A program made the translations under genes and the position numbers. Shown one piece after another: positions 51,449 through 59,635 of a stretch of 64,000 bases of DNA. The notes under the pieces are model-generated. The model searched no databases and was not told the DNA's origin. It saw only the letters and a list, made by a program, of their open reading frames with translations. Source of the stretch: CAXSBR01 sp964252015 (GTDB lineage Bacteria; Actinomycetota; Actinomycetes; Mycobacteriales; Jatrophihabitantaceae); contig CAXULW010000005.1 in assembly GCA_964252015.1 (NCBI GenBank), positions 1 through 64,000 on the forward strand, read 5' to 3'. Each line of letters begins with the position of its first letter. Position 1 is the stretch's first letter.

Positions 51449-52539
51449 CTGATCACCCCCACGTTCGAGCCGTCGCGGGCCCCGTCACGAGACGCGGCCG
51501 CGGTGGCGGCCCCGGCCGTCACGAGCCCACCCACGAGCGCCTCGACCCGGCGCACGGTCTCCGGCGCGACCAGCGGAGTGATTCCCGCGCCGACGGTGAA
51601 CGCATCCAGGGCCCGTTCCGTGGTGAACGCCGGTATGTAGCCGAACACGGTTTCCAGCTTGGTGATGTCGACGACGCGGCCGAAGGTCAGGAACTGCAGC
51701 TGATCCGGGGAGAAGTCGGCCCGACCGGTGCGGCGCAGGAACTCGCTCACCAGGGCCACGGCCGGCGGCGGCAGGGCCACCGCGACGCGACCGGCCCGCC
51801 TGATCGCCTGGGACAGCAGGACGGCGCCGCCCCCGGCCACGTTGAACACGCCGGGCTTGTCCAGCACGCCCGACCGGCGCAGCACCTCGACCGCATCGGC
51901 TTCGTGCAGAACCTGCAGGCGGGGGTCGTAACCGAACGCGGTGGGGACGATCGGCAGGGCCAGGTACCGGGTCAGCGTGGTACCGACCTGCGGGCCGACG
52001 AAATTGGCGAACCGGAGCAGGGTGACGCCAACGTCCGGGCGCCGCCGGGTGAACGCGCGAACGTAGGACTCGACCTCGATCGCATCCTTGCCATAACCGG
52101 ACCGCGGCACGGCCTTGGCTGTCATGTCCTCGGTGAACACGGCCGGATCGCGGGGGCTGGCGCCGTACACCGCGGTCGTGGATTTGACGACGACCCGTTC
52201 CACCGTGTCCGACTTCTGGCAGGCCGCCAGCAGCTGCATGGTGCCGATGACGTTGAGTTCCTTCATCGACATCCGCCCGCCGGCGTGGTGTGGATTGGCC
52301 GTTACCGACGCGTGCACAACGGTGTCAACGCCGGTACTGGCGATGACCTGGCCGATGACCGAGCTGCGGATGTCGGCCCGGATGAATTCGGTGCGACCGA
52401 GCAATTCCAGATCGGCCCGCCGCGGCGGGGCGGCGTCCACGCCGATGACGCGATCGATGGCCGGATCGGCCGAGAGACGCCCGGCCAACCGGCTGCCAAG
52501 GTATTGGCTGACCCCGCTAACCAGCACCGTGCGAGCCAT
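51445..52539 (-). CDS. NAD-dependent epimerase/dehydratase (SDR)
   Basis: 364 aa. Rossmann motif VSGVSQYLGSRLAGRLS, VVVKSTTAVYG and SGYGKDAIEVESYVRAF with YxxxK; extended SDR fold. In mycobacteria the equivalent is annotated galE2-like; substrate unknown. The ATG at 52539 is preferred since the 16 residues upstream are unlike the family. It lies upstream of the acyltransferase in one operon. Confidence 0.85.
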   Translation of the reverse strand: MARTVLVSGVSQYLGSRLAGRLSADPAIDRVIGVDAAPPRRADLELLGRTEFIRADIRSSVIGQVIASTGVDTVVHASVTANPHHAGGRMSMKELNVIGTMQLLAACQKSDTVERVVVKSTTAVYGASPRDPAVFTEDMTAKAVPRSGYGKDAIEVESYVRAFTRRRPDVGVTLLRFANFVGPQVGTTLTRYLALPIVPTAFGYDPRLQVLHEADAVEVLRRSGVLDKPGVFNVAGGGAVLLSQAIRRAGRVAVALPPPAVALVSEFLRRTGRADFSPDQLQFLTFGRVVDITKLETVFGYIPAFTTERALDAFTVGAGITPLVAPETVRRVEALVGGLVTAGAATAAASRDGARDGSNVGVIR

Positions 52540-52762
52540 AACCACCCCCGGATAGCTAGAACCCGAGCCTAGCCGCCCCGAAGGCAACTACCTGTGGTGG
52601 CAACGAACCCACAAAGGGGTCACAAGAAAGGAACCGGGCGCGGGGTAGATGCCGAGTGCGGGGCGAGAGAAAGTACTGGTCTTGGGTGCCCGAGCTCTAC
52701 GGGCCGGAGCCGCGCCGACGGAAATCAACCACGCACGAAGCCTCCGGCGCGATCAGCTCGCT

Positions 52763-52861
52763 CTATTTCTTGTTGCGGCGCTGCACCCGGGTGCGCTTGA
52801 GCAGCTTGCGATGCTTCTTCTTCGCCATCCGCTTGCGGCGCTTCTTGATCACTGAACCCAT
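52763..52861 (-). CDS. 30S ribosomal protein bS22 (AURKAIP1/COX24 type), 32 aa
   Basis: A 33-codon frame beginning MGSVIKKRRKRMAKKKHRKL and ending VQRRNKK*, the known actinobacterial bS22 sequence type, strongly basic. The ATG at 52861 has GAGG 9 nt upstream. It is too short for most ORF searches. Order proC-HTH-bS22-epimerase-acyltransferase matches M. tuberculosis Rv0500-Rv0502. It is a non-essential small-subunit component of actinobacterial ribosomes. Confidence 0.93.
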   Translation of the reverse strand: MGSVIKKRRKRMAKKKHRKLLKRTRVQRRNKK

Positions 52862-53010
52862 AGCTGCAGAACCTCACCGGCGCCGCTGACGCGCACGCTC
52901 ATGTTGATGACGTGGACGCGACCGGTTCGACGCATCCGTAACGATTGGCTCCAGGGTACCCGGACGGCGCCCCGCGCGAGAACCAGCGCACCGCCCCTGG
53001 GACCGCCGCG

Positions 53011-53259
53011 TCAGCCGGCTTCGATATAGGCGTTGGCCAGATAGTCGTCGACGGCACGTTCCGGGACGCGGAACGACCGACCCACCCGAACGGCGGCCAG
53101 ATCGCCGTTGTGCACCATTCGATACACGGTCATTTTGGACACACGCATGGACGCGGCGACCTCGGCCACGGTCATGAACCGCACCGGCTTCGGAGCATCG
53201 GGACGCTCGGATTTAGCCGGGCGCGCCGGTTGTTCTGGGCGTGGCTCAGTCGTGCTCAT
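53011..53259 (-). CDS. Excisionase-type helix-turn-helix protein
   Basis: 82 aa. VRFMTVAEVAASMRVSKMTVYRMVHNGDLAAVRVGRSFRVPERAVDDYL is a HTH_17/MerR-like winged helix, the counterpart of M. tuberculosis Rv0500A by position. A Pro/Glu-rich N-terminus precedes it. It may regulate a neighbouring gene; target unknown. ATG at 53259. Confidence 0.88.
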   Translation of the reverse strand: MSTTEPRPEQPARPAKSERPDAPKPVRFMTVAEVAASMRVSKMTVYRMVHNGDLAAVRVGRSFRVPERAVDDYLANAYIEAG

Positions 53260-53427
53260 GTTTCACCGTGCTCTCGGCACGCGTCGGCTCGTCGGCTTCC
53301 CCACCGGCGAAATTGACACGCACGTGCTGGCTGGAGACTAGCGGTACTAGTGGGGCTGATGCGATACCGGAGGTTCAGCGGCGGCACAGGATATCCACAA
53401 TTCGGCCGAATTCTGCCGTCCGGAACC

Positions 53428-54228
53428 TCAGCGCAGCGGGTCGCCCAGCGCCCGGCTTCGGTCGCGGGCGGCCTCGATCGCCGACAGCAAAGCGGCCCGC
53501 ACGCCGTGATTTTCCAGTTCGCGGATGGCCGAGATGGTCGTCCCGGCCGGGCTGGTGACGCTCTCGCGCAGCCGCACCGGGTGCTCGCCCGAGTCACGCA
53601 TCATGACCGCGGCACCCAACGCGGTCTGGACCAGCAGCTCGGCGGCCACCGCGCGCGGCAGCCCGAGCAGGATGCCGGCGTCGGTCATTGCTTCCACCAG
53701 GTAGAAGAAGTACGCCGGACCGGAACCGGACAGTGCCGTGACCGCGTCCTGCTGATACTCCGGCAGCACCATGAACTTGCCCACTGCGGCGAACAGCGAC
53801 CGCGTCCGCTCGATGTCCGCGGCCGAGGCGTGCGCACCGGGACTGGCCACGGTCATGGCCTCGTCCACCAGCACGGGGGTGTTGGTCATGACGCGAACGA
53901 CCGCGGTGCCGTCGGGCAGGCGTTTCTCGAAGAACGAGGTGGGCACGCCCGCGGCCGCGGACACCACCAGTGGCACCGTCGTGGCCGGGGCGAGCTCGAT
54001 CACCGCCGCCTCGACGTCCCGGGGCTTCACCGTGATCAGCAGTACGTCGGCGAATTCCGCCGCAGCCAGCGCGGTCAGGACCTCAACGCCGTGGGTCTCG
54101 GCCAGTTCGGCGCCGCGCTCCGCCCGGCGCACGACCACCGCGGCGTCCGTCGGCGACAGCCCGGCCCGCAACATCGCGGACAGCAACGCCTCGCCCAGTC
54201 GTCCCGGGCCGATCACGGCGACCCTCAT
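53428..54228 (-). CDS. proC: Pyrroline-5-carboxylate reductase
   Basis: 266 aa, last step of proline synthesis. N-terminal VAVIGPGRLGEALLSAML, LSGSGPAYFFYLVEAMTDAG and LRESVTSPAGTTISAIRELE are conserved. ATG 54228 overlaps the stop of a 68-aa proline-dehydrogenase-like ORF (ATGA), so its translation probably depends on that upstream ORF. Confidence 0.94.
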   Translation of the reverse strand: MRVAVIGPGRLGEALLSAMLRAGLSPTDAAVVVRRAERGAELAETHGVEVLTALAAAEFADVLLITVKPRDVEAAVIELAPATTVPLVVSAAAGVPTSFFEKRLPDGTAVVRVMTNTPVLVDEAMTVASPGAHASAADIERTRSLFAAVGKFMVLPEYQQDAVTALSGSGPAYFFYLVEAMTDAGILLGLPRAVAAELLVQTALGAAVMMRDSGEHPVRLRESVTSPAGTTISAIRELENHGVRAALLSAIEAARDRSRALGDPLR

Positions 54229-54431
54229 CGCTTATCCACGACCCTCACGCTGGTCCACGACCGGCTGACGGTCATGCCCTGGCTCTGGAGCGCGGCCGTC
54301 ACGTCCACTGCGTGCTGGGAATCCGCGCCTCCGACGAACCGATCGACCACCGAGCGGGGCACCGGCCAGTTGCTGACGATCCGCTCGACCGTCCCGTTCC
54401 CGGCCGCGAACCGGATCGGCGCTCTGAGCAT
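54225..54431 (-). pseudogene. Truncated proline dehydrogenase N-terminus, 68 aa, upstream of proC
   Basis: MLRAPIRFAAGNGTVERIV...PVPRSVVDRFVGGADSQHAVDVTAALQSQGMTV resembles the first 50-55 residues of actinobacterial proline dehydrogenase (MLR...SRxVVxRFVAG...A...L...GxxVTLDxLGE), after which the expected barrel is absent and the sequence ends SRSWTSVRVVDKR. It has a TACCCT -10 exactly 6 nt before its ATG and overlaps proC by ATGA, so it is probably expressed. It may be a remnant, or a leader-like gene keeping proC coupled. Similarity is from memory and moderate. Confidence 0.5.
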
Positions 54432-54437
54432 CAGCCG

Positions 54438-54443
54438 AGGGTA
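54438..54443 (-). promoter_or_regulatory. -10 box of the leaderless 68-aa ORF/proC transcript
   Basis: On the minus strand TACCCT, then CGGCTG, then the ATG at 54431. Confidence 0.55.
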
Positions 54444-54507
54444 TCGGGCGACAGGCCTTCGCCGCGCCGCGCCGGGGCGCTCCTCTCGACCGCGGCGGGG
54501 CCCTCGA

Positions 54508-54513
54508 TAGGCT
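54508..54513 (+). promoter_or_regulatory. -10 box of leaderless Cys-rich protein transcript
   Basis: TAGGCT, then CGCGGG, then the ATG at 54520. Confidence 0.6.
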
Positions 54514-54519
54514 CGCGGG

Positions 54520-55404
54520 ATGCCCGGTCGCCGCGCCGCCTTGCCACTACCGACCGCGCCGTCGCCTAGGTCGCGTGAGGTCGACCTCGACTTCACCCGC
54601 GAGTGGATCGACTTCGTCGATCCGGCTGACGCCGAGCACCGCATCCGCGCCGACGTGACCTGGTTGTGTTCGCGCTGGACGTGCATCTTCGGACGCGGCT
54701 GCCACGGGATCATCGAGGACCGGCCCGACGACGGCTGCTGCAGCCACGGAGCGTTCTTCTCCGACCGCGCCGACGAGAAACGCACGCGCGCGTTCGCCGC
54801 CCAACTCACCGCCGCGCAGTGGCAGTTGCACGACATCGGCCACGACGGTCGCGGCGGCAAGCTGAACGTGGTCGAACGTGACAACGTCGGTGACGACGAG
54901 AACCGCCGCCGCACCCGCCGTCACGACGGCGCGTGCATCTTCCTCAACCGGCCCGGTTTCGCCGCCGGGGAGGGATGCGCGCTGCACGCGATGGCGTTGC
55001 TGACCGGGCGCCATCCGGTGGAGACCAAGCCCGAGGTCTGCTGGCAGCTGCCGATCCGCCGCGAGCAGGAATGGGTCGACCGGCCCGACGAGACGCGGAT
55101 CCTGGTCTCGACGGTCACCGAGTTCGACCGTCGCGGCTGGGGTGAAGGCGGGCACGACCTGTCCTGGTACTGCAGCGGCGCGCCCGAGGCCCACGTCGGC
55201 GCCGAGCCCGTCTTCGTCTCCAACGCGGCCGAGATCACGGCGCTCATCGGCGCGCCGGCCTACGCCGAGTTGGCCCGGCTGTGCTCCCAACGACTCGCGG
55301 GCGGACTCGTCGCCGTCCATCCGGCCACCGTCCAGGCCCGGGCCGAGGGACTGACGCAGCAAGAATCGTTCAGCGAAGCCGCCTCCCCCGCCGAACCCCG
55401 CTGA
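54520..55404 (+). CDS. Conserved Cys/His-rich actinobacterial protein, possible metal-binding (294 aa)
   Basis: Contains clustered Cys/His: WLCSRWTCIFGRGCHGI..DDGCCSHGAFFSD..., RRHDGACIFLNRPGFAAGEGCALH, LLTGRHPVETKPEVCWQLPIRR, HDLSWYCSG. This resembles the YkgJ/DUF3109-type Cys-rich metal-binding proteins, whose role is unknown. It is divergent from the proC unit; both starts are leaderless with TANNNT-N6. ATG 54520. Confidence 0.65.
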   Translation: MPGRRAALPLPTAPSPRSREVDLDFTREWIDFVDPADAEHRIRADVTWLCSRWTCIFGRGCHGIIEDRPDDGCCSHGAFFSDRADEKRTRAFAAQLTAAQWQLHDIGHDGRGGKLNVVERDNVGDDENRRRTRRHDGACIFLNRPGFAAGEGCALHAMALLTGRHPVETKPEVCWQLPIRREQEWVDRPDETRILVSTVTEFDRRGWGEGGHDLSWYCSGAPEAHVGAEPVFVSNAAEITALIGAPAYAELARLCSQRLAGGLVAVHPATVQARAEGLTQQESFSEAASPAEPR

Positions 55405-55448
55405 CCCCGCCCGACCGGCTCGCCCCGCTCGACCGGCTCGCCCCGCCC

Positions 55449-55575
55449 GACTTCGCGCCCGCCGGGGACGCGCTGGGGCGACCGATCACGTCCTTGGCGG
55501 GCGCGCAGTCGGTGGCTTCGCGCCCGCGAGGGACGTCCGCGAGCTCCCGATCGCGTCCCTGACGGGCGCGAAGTC
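55449..55575. terminator. Two tandem hairpins sharing GACTTCGCGCCC arms, between convergent genes
   Basis: Hairpin 1: 55449-55470 with 55489-55510. Hairpin 2: 55514-55535 with 55553-55575. Both use the CTTCGCGCCCG arm and GGGACG inner part seen in the element at 44507. They lie between the Cys-rich gene and the response regulator, so they probably end both transcripts. Confidence 0.75.
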
Positions 55576-55618
55576 GGAGTTCGGTTCTGTAGCCCGGGCC
55601 GCGCGGGGCTGCGTCGGC

Positions 55619-56308
55619 TCAGGCTCCGGTGAGCTCGAACTTGTAGCCCAGCCCTCGGACGGTGAGCAGGTACACCGGGTTGGCCGGGTCCTGTTCGATC
55701 TTGGCCCGCAGCCGCTTGACGTGGACGTCGAGGGTCTTGGTGTCACCCACGTAATCGGCGCCCCAGACCCGGTCGATCAGTTGCCCGCGGGTGAGCACCC
55801 GCCCGGAGTTGCGCATCAACAGCTCGAGCAGGTCGAACTCCTTCAGCGGCAGGTTCACCGGCTCGTTGTTGACCGTGACCGTGTGCCGGTCGACGTCCAT
55901 CCGCACCGGGCCGGCTTCGACCACGGACGAGGCCACATCCTCCCCGTCCCCGCCCCGGCGCAGCACCGCGCGCACCCGAGCCAGCAGTTCCCGCGAGGAG
56001 AACGGCTTGGTGACGTAGTCGTCCGCGCCCAGCTCCAGGCCCACGACCTTGTCGATCTCGGCGTCGCGGGCGGTGACGATGATGATCGGGACGTTGGAGC
56101 GCTGCCGAAGTTCGCGGCACACCTCGGTGCCGGACAGCTCGGGCAGCATCAGGTCGAGCAGGACCAGGTCGGCCCCGCTGCGATCGAACGTGGCCAGCGC
56201 CTCGGTTCCGGTGGCCGCCACCGCAACCTCGTAGCCCTCCCGGCGCAGCATGTAGGACAGCGCGTCGGAGAAGGACTCCTCGTCTTCGACGACAAGCAGC
56301 TTGGTCAT
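55619..56308 (-). CDS. regX3: Response regulator, RegX3/PhoP-like
   Basis: 229 aa. Receiver domain with LLVVEDEES, phosphoacceptor in DLVLLDLMLP, Lys in YVTKPFSSREL, and C-terminal winged helix PLKEFDLLELLMRNSGRVLTRGQLIDRVWG. This is the phosphate-responsive partner of SenX3. ATG 56308 is inside the first copy of an 83-bp duplication. The histidine kinase gene lies upstream, separated by those repeats, so transcription from the kinase promoter must cross them. Confidence 0.92.
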   Translation of the reverse strand: MTKLLVVEDEESFSDALSYMLRREGYEVAVAATGTEALATFDRSGADLVLLDLMLPELSGTEVCRELRQRSNVPIIIVTARDAEIDKVVGLELGADDYVTKPFSSRELLARVRAVLRRGGDGEDVASSVVEAGPVRMDVDRHTVTVNNEPVNLPLKEFDLLELLMRNSGRVLTRGQLIDRVWGADYVGDTKTLDVHVKRLRAKIEQDPANPVYLLTVRGLGYKFELTGA

Positions 56309-56471
56309 GAGCCGGCCGCCGCTGTGAGCATCGCAGCGAGCGCCAGCGAGCGAGGAGCGCAGCGGCGGAGGCCGGCGGGGGGCAAGCTCATGAGCCGGCC
56401 GCCGCTGTGAGCATCGCAGCGAGCGCTAGCGAGCGAGGAGCGCAGCGGCGGCGGCCGGCGGGGGGCAAGCT
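56306..56471. repeat. Two direct copies of an 83-bp unit between senX3 and regX3
   Basis: Units start at CATGAGCCGGCCGCCGCTG (56306 and 56389), with the last copy ending before CATGAAACTGG at 56472. Each contains CCGCCGCTG...CAGCGGCGG complementary arms and a GAGCGAGGAGC core; so each can fold. The copy nearest regX3 includes its ATG. Confidence 0.9.
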
Positions 56472-56516
56472 CATGAAACTGGCAACTTGATCATGATCCG
56501 GATTTGGGCGTGGACA

Positions 56517-58211
56517 TCAGGAGACTTCCTCTTCGATCGGGTAGCCGCGCACCGGCGCGGTGCCGGTGGCGACGGCCGCGGGCAATGACGCCGTCGCTCG
56601 CGTGGATGAACCTTTGCTGGACCGAGCCTTGGCCGACGTTCCTTTGCCGGCCGCATCTTTACGCGACGCGTCCTTACGAGACGCGTCCTTGCCGGCCGCG
56701 CCCTTGGTCAAGACATCTTTGGCGGACGCATCTTTGCCGGACGCACCTTTGCCGGACTGAAGTCTGGCCGCCGAATCCTGAGCCGGCTCAGCTACGGGCG
56801 CTTGCCCCCGCAGTTCGCTAGTAGGACCTTCGCCGACCAAAGCCTGCGTGGCCGGAACTCCCGTGACCGGAGCCTTCACCGCCGGAGCCTTCGCCGCCGG
56901 AACCCTCGCGGCGGGAACCCTCGTGGACGGAGCCGCGGACGAAGCCTTCCCGGCCCGACCGGGTGTGGCCGATGGCGCCGGCGGCGCAGGAGTCTTCGAA
57001 GCGGTGTCCGGAAGGCGGATGGTGAAGGTGGAGCCCGCGCCTTCGGAACTCCACGCCCCTACGGTGCCGCCGTGGTTGGTGACCACGTGCTTGACGATGG
57101 CCAGCCCGAGGCCGGTGCCGCCGGTGGCGCGCGAGCGGGCCGGATCGACCCGGTAGAAGCGCTCGAAGATCCGGTCGAGGTCGGCCTCGGAGATGCCGAT
57201 GCCCTGGTCGGCGACCACGATCTCCACGCAGGAGGCCCGGTCGGTCGAGGCGGGGACGGCCCGCGCGGTCACCACGACGCGGGTGCCGCCGGGGCTGTAG
57301 GACACGGCGTTGTCCACCAGGTTGGCCACCGCGGTGGCCAGCTGGACCTCGTCGCCGAACACGGTCAGGCCCGCTGCAGGCGCGGCCACCAGGGCGATGC
57401 CGGCACGTTCGGCGGCCAGCCGGCTGCGGTCGACCGCCTCGGTGAGCAGGTGGTCGACGTCGATCGGATGGCGTTCGGGCAGGGCGTCGGCGCCCTGCAC
57501 CCGCGACAGCGCGATCAGCTCCCCGACCAACCTGCCGAGGCGCTGCCCCTCGTGCTGCATCCGCCCGGCGAATCGCTGCACCGCTTCCGGGTCATCCGCC
57601 GCTTCCTGTACCGCTTCGGCCAGCAGGGTCAACGCCCCGACCGGGGTCTTGAGCTCGTGCGAGACGTTGGCCACGAAATCGCGGCGCACCGCCTCCAGCC
57701 GCCGCGTTTCCGTCAAATCCGACAGCAGCAGCGCGACGGCCTGGACGCGTCCGCGTTCGGCGGGGCCGAGCGGAACCGCCGATACGCCCACGGTCAGCAC
57801 CTCCCGCCCGAGGTAACCGCGGGGCAGTTCCACCGAACTGGTCGTAACGGGCGCGCCGTTGAGCGCCTCGTACGCCATCTGGCGCAGGTCTTCGTGGGCC
57901 AGCCGGTCGCCGATCAGGGCGCCGAGGGACCGCGCGGCCGCGTTCACCAACAGCACCTCGTGGTCGCGATTGACCACGACGACGCCCTCACCCAGGGCGC
58001 TGACCACCTGGGCCGGCAGGGATCGCAGGTCGTGACCGGGCGCCGCCGGGACCGCACCGGCCGCCGATTCGGCCCCCAGCGACGACGCACCACGGGGGGC
58101 CGGTGCGCGCCGCCAGGTACGGCGGGCCACCGCGAGACCGAGAACGATCCCGACGGCCAACGCGCCGACGACCAGCAGGACGTACACGTTCGCGATCGTA
58201 CGGTCGCGCAC
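56517..58211 (-). CDS. senX3: SenX3-like sensor histidine kinase with long Lys/Ala-rich tail
   Basis: 564 aa. One N-terminal span (TIANVYVLLVVGALAVGIVLGLAVA), a PAS-like domain (LPAQVVSALGEGVVVVNRDHEVLLVNAAARSLG), H-box DFVANVSHELKTPVGALTLLAEAV, N/G1 boxes (VADQGIGISEADLDRIFERFYRVD) and G2 (GGTGLGLAIVKHVV). The final about 160 residues are a disordered tail rich in Ala, Pro, Lys and repeated GKDAS/RKDAS units, unlike SenX3 of mycobacteria. GTG 58211 is used; a PHO box lies just upstream. Phosphorylates RegX3. Confidence 0.88.
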   Translation of the reverse strand: MRDRTIANVYVLLVVGALAVGIVLGLAVARRTWRRAPAPRGASSLGAESAAGAVPAAPGHDLRSLPAQVVSALGEGVVVVNRDHEVLLVNAAARSLGALIGDRLAHEDLRQMAYEALNGAPVTTSSVELPRGYLGREVLTVGVSAVPLGPAERGRVQAVALLLSDLTETRRLEAVRRDFVANVSHELKTPVGALTLLAEAVQEAADDPEAVQRFAGRMQHEGQRLGRLVGELIALSRVQGADALPERHPIDVDHLLTEAVDRSRLAAERAGIALVAAPAAGLTVFGDEVQLATAVANLVDNAVSYSPGGTRVVVTARAVPASTDRASCVEIVVADQGIGISEADLDRIFERFYRVDPARSRATGGTGLGLAIVKHVVTNHGGTVGAWSSEGAGSTFTIRLPDTASKTPAPPAPSATPGRAGKASSAAPSTRVPAARVPAAKAPAVKAPVTGVPATQALVGEGPTSELRGQAPVAEPAQDSAARLQSGKGASGKDASAKDVLTKGAAGKDASRKDASRKDAAGKGTSAKARSSKGSSTRATASLPAAVATGTAPVRGYPIEEEVS

Positions 58212-58259
58212 GACTCCGGGCGGCTCGCGTTGCCACCGGGAGCACTGGTGACGTGATTT

Positions 58260-58292
58260 GTTCACCAACGGTTGACGGTGCGTTCATCGCCC
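58260..58292. promoter_or_regulatory. PHO box: three 11-nt direct repeats
   Basis: GTTCACCAACG, GTTGACGGTGC and GTTCATCGCCC follow each other without gap at 58260-58292. This matches the actinobacterial PhoP/RegX3 binding box of tandem 11-nt GTTCACC-type units. It lies between divergent senX3 and phoU. Confidence 0.85.
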
Positions 58293-58318
58293 GAGCGGTC
58301 AACCCGGCCGCAAGCGCC

Positions 58319-58324
58319 TAAACT
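58319..58324 (+). promoter_or_regulatory. -10 box upstream of phoU
   Basis: TAAACT, 26 nt after the PHO box, with a transcription start expected near 58331. Confidence 0.5.
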
Positions 58325-58418
58325 CGGGGCATAGCACTTAGTCCGCCCCGGCGGCGCAACGGCTGGCCCAGGTCCGCTGATGTACGCCAGACGACGCACC
58401 ACGGAAAGGCATCCCACG

Positions 58419-59084
58419 ATGCGCGACATCTATCACGACGAACTCGACGCGGTCGGCGCCTCCCTGGTCACGATGACGGCCCAGACGGCCATTGCGATGG
58501 AGCGCGCCACCAACGCGCTGCTCGACGGCAACCTGGCCGTGGCCGAGCAGGTCATGACCGGCGACGCCGCCATCGACGCCATCCGGGCTGACCTGGAAGA
58601 ACGCACGTTCCAGCTCATGGCCCGCCAGCAGCCAGTGGCCTCTGACCTGCGGGTGTTGATCACGACCCTGCATTTGGCCGCAGACCTGGAGCGGATGGGC
58701 GATCTGGCCCTGCACATCGCCAAGGTCGCCCGGATGCGTTACCCCGAGATCGCCGTGCCCAACGAACTGCGTGACGTGATCAGCCAGATGGGCGTCGTCG
58801 CGCTGTCGCTGGTGGAAAAGGTCGGGCTGGTCATCGAGGGCCGAGACGTGGCGCTCGCGCAGGCGATCGAGATCGAGGACGACTCGATGGATGCGCTGCA
58901 CCGCAAGTTGTTCACGCTGCTGCTGTCGCCGAACTGGAACCACGGCACCGAAGCCGCCATCGACATGACGCTGATCGGGCGCTACTACGAGCGCTACGCC
59001 GACCACGCCGTGGCCGTGGCCCGGCGCATCGTTTTCATCGTCACCGGCACCATGCCGGAACCCGTCGTCTCCGCCGCGGTCTGA
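58419..59084 (+). CDS. phoU: Phosphate signalling protein PhoU
   Basis: 221 aa. Two PhoU helix-bundle repeats with the EDDSMDALHRKLFTLLLS and GDAAIDAIRADLEERTFQLMARQQPVASDLRVLIT (metal-binding-like E/D-x-x-x-D) segments. It negatively controls phosphate uptake and SenX3/RegX3 signalling. ATG 58419 follows GGAAAGG by 9 nt. It is divergent from senX3, sharing the PHO box. Confidence 0.93.
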   Translation: MRDIYHDELDAVGASLVTMTAQTAIAMERATNALLDGNLAVAEQVMTGDAAIDAIRADLEERTFQLMARQQPVASDLRVLITTLHLAADLERMGDLALHIAKVARMRYPEIAVPNELRDVISQMGVVALSLVEKVGLVIEGRDVALAQAIEIEDDSMDALHRKLFTLLLSPNWNHGTEAAIDMTLIGRYYERYADHAVAVARRIVFIVTGTMPEPVVSAAV

Positions 59085-59109
59085 CCCCCGCCGGCAACAG
59101 CTCGGTCAG
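59081..59109. terminator. Small bidirectional hairpin
   Basis: CTGACC (59081-59086) pairs with GGTCAG (59104-59109) between convergent phoU and marR genes. Confidence 0.45.
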
Positions 59110-59594
59110 CCTTCGTCCTCCGCGGCGCGCAACGCGGCCTGCCGTTCGAGGACCGACTTCAACAGCCGCCGCAGCGCAAGCTGGTCGGTGCGGCTGAGGT
59201 GGTTGAACATCACGGCTTCCGCCTCCTCAGCGTGCGCCAGCACCGCCCCGAGCCGACGCCCTCCCGAGGCGGACAGCTCGACGATATGACGGCGCCGATC
59301 CTTGGGGTCGCGGATCCGGCGGACGAGACCTCGCGCCTCGAGATCGTTCAACAACCCTACGAGCACGCTGGGATCGACATGGAGGGCCTCGATCAACTGC
59401 TGCTGGGTGGTCGCCGCCTGGTGGGCCACCAGCCTCATCAGCAACAGCTGACGGGGCCGTAGCTGGGCCCGGTCGAAGGCCGGCTTCATCCGTTCCGACA
59501 TCTGCCGGCCCGCGGCGACGAGCAACAGTCCCAACGGTTCATCCACGGGGACGGGTGGGTGGGCGCGCCCGTCCGTCCGATCGTTTCGGCCCAT
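59106..59594 (-). CDS. MarR family transcriptional regulator
   Basis: 162 aa. Winged HTH QLRPRQLLLMRLVAHQAATTQQQLIEALHVDPSVLVGLLNDLEARGLVRRIRDPKDRRRHIVELSASG. It is divergent from the frameshifted DUF6069-like gene, so it may regulate that gene and itself. ATG 59594; a GTG three codons earlier is possible. Confidence 0.88.
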   Translation of the reverse strand: MGRNDRTDGRAHPPVPVDEPLGLLLVAAGRQMSERMKPAFDRAQLRPRQLLLMRLVAHQAATTQQQLIEALHVDPSVLVGLLNDLEARGLVRRIRDPKDRRRHIVELSASGGRRLGAVLAHAEEAEAVMFNHLSRTDQLALRRLLKSVLERQAALRAAEDEG

Positions 59595-59635
59595 GCTGCT
59601 CACCGGACCGACCCTACGCGCCCGCAAGACTATTT

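Noticed and set aside
55619..56308. Response regulator as a generic OmpR-type copper or osmolarity regulator
   Set aside because: The adjacent SenX3-like kinase, phoU and PHO box point to the phosphate system.
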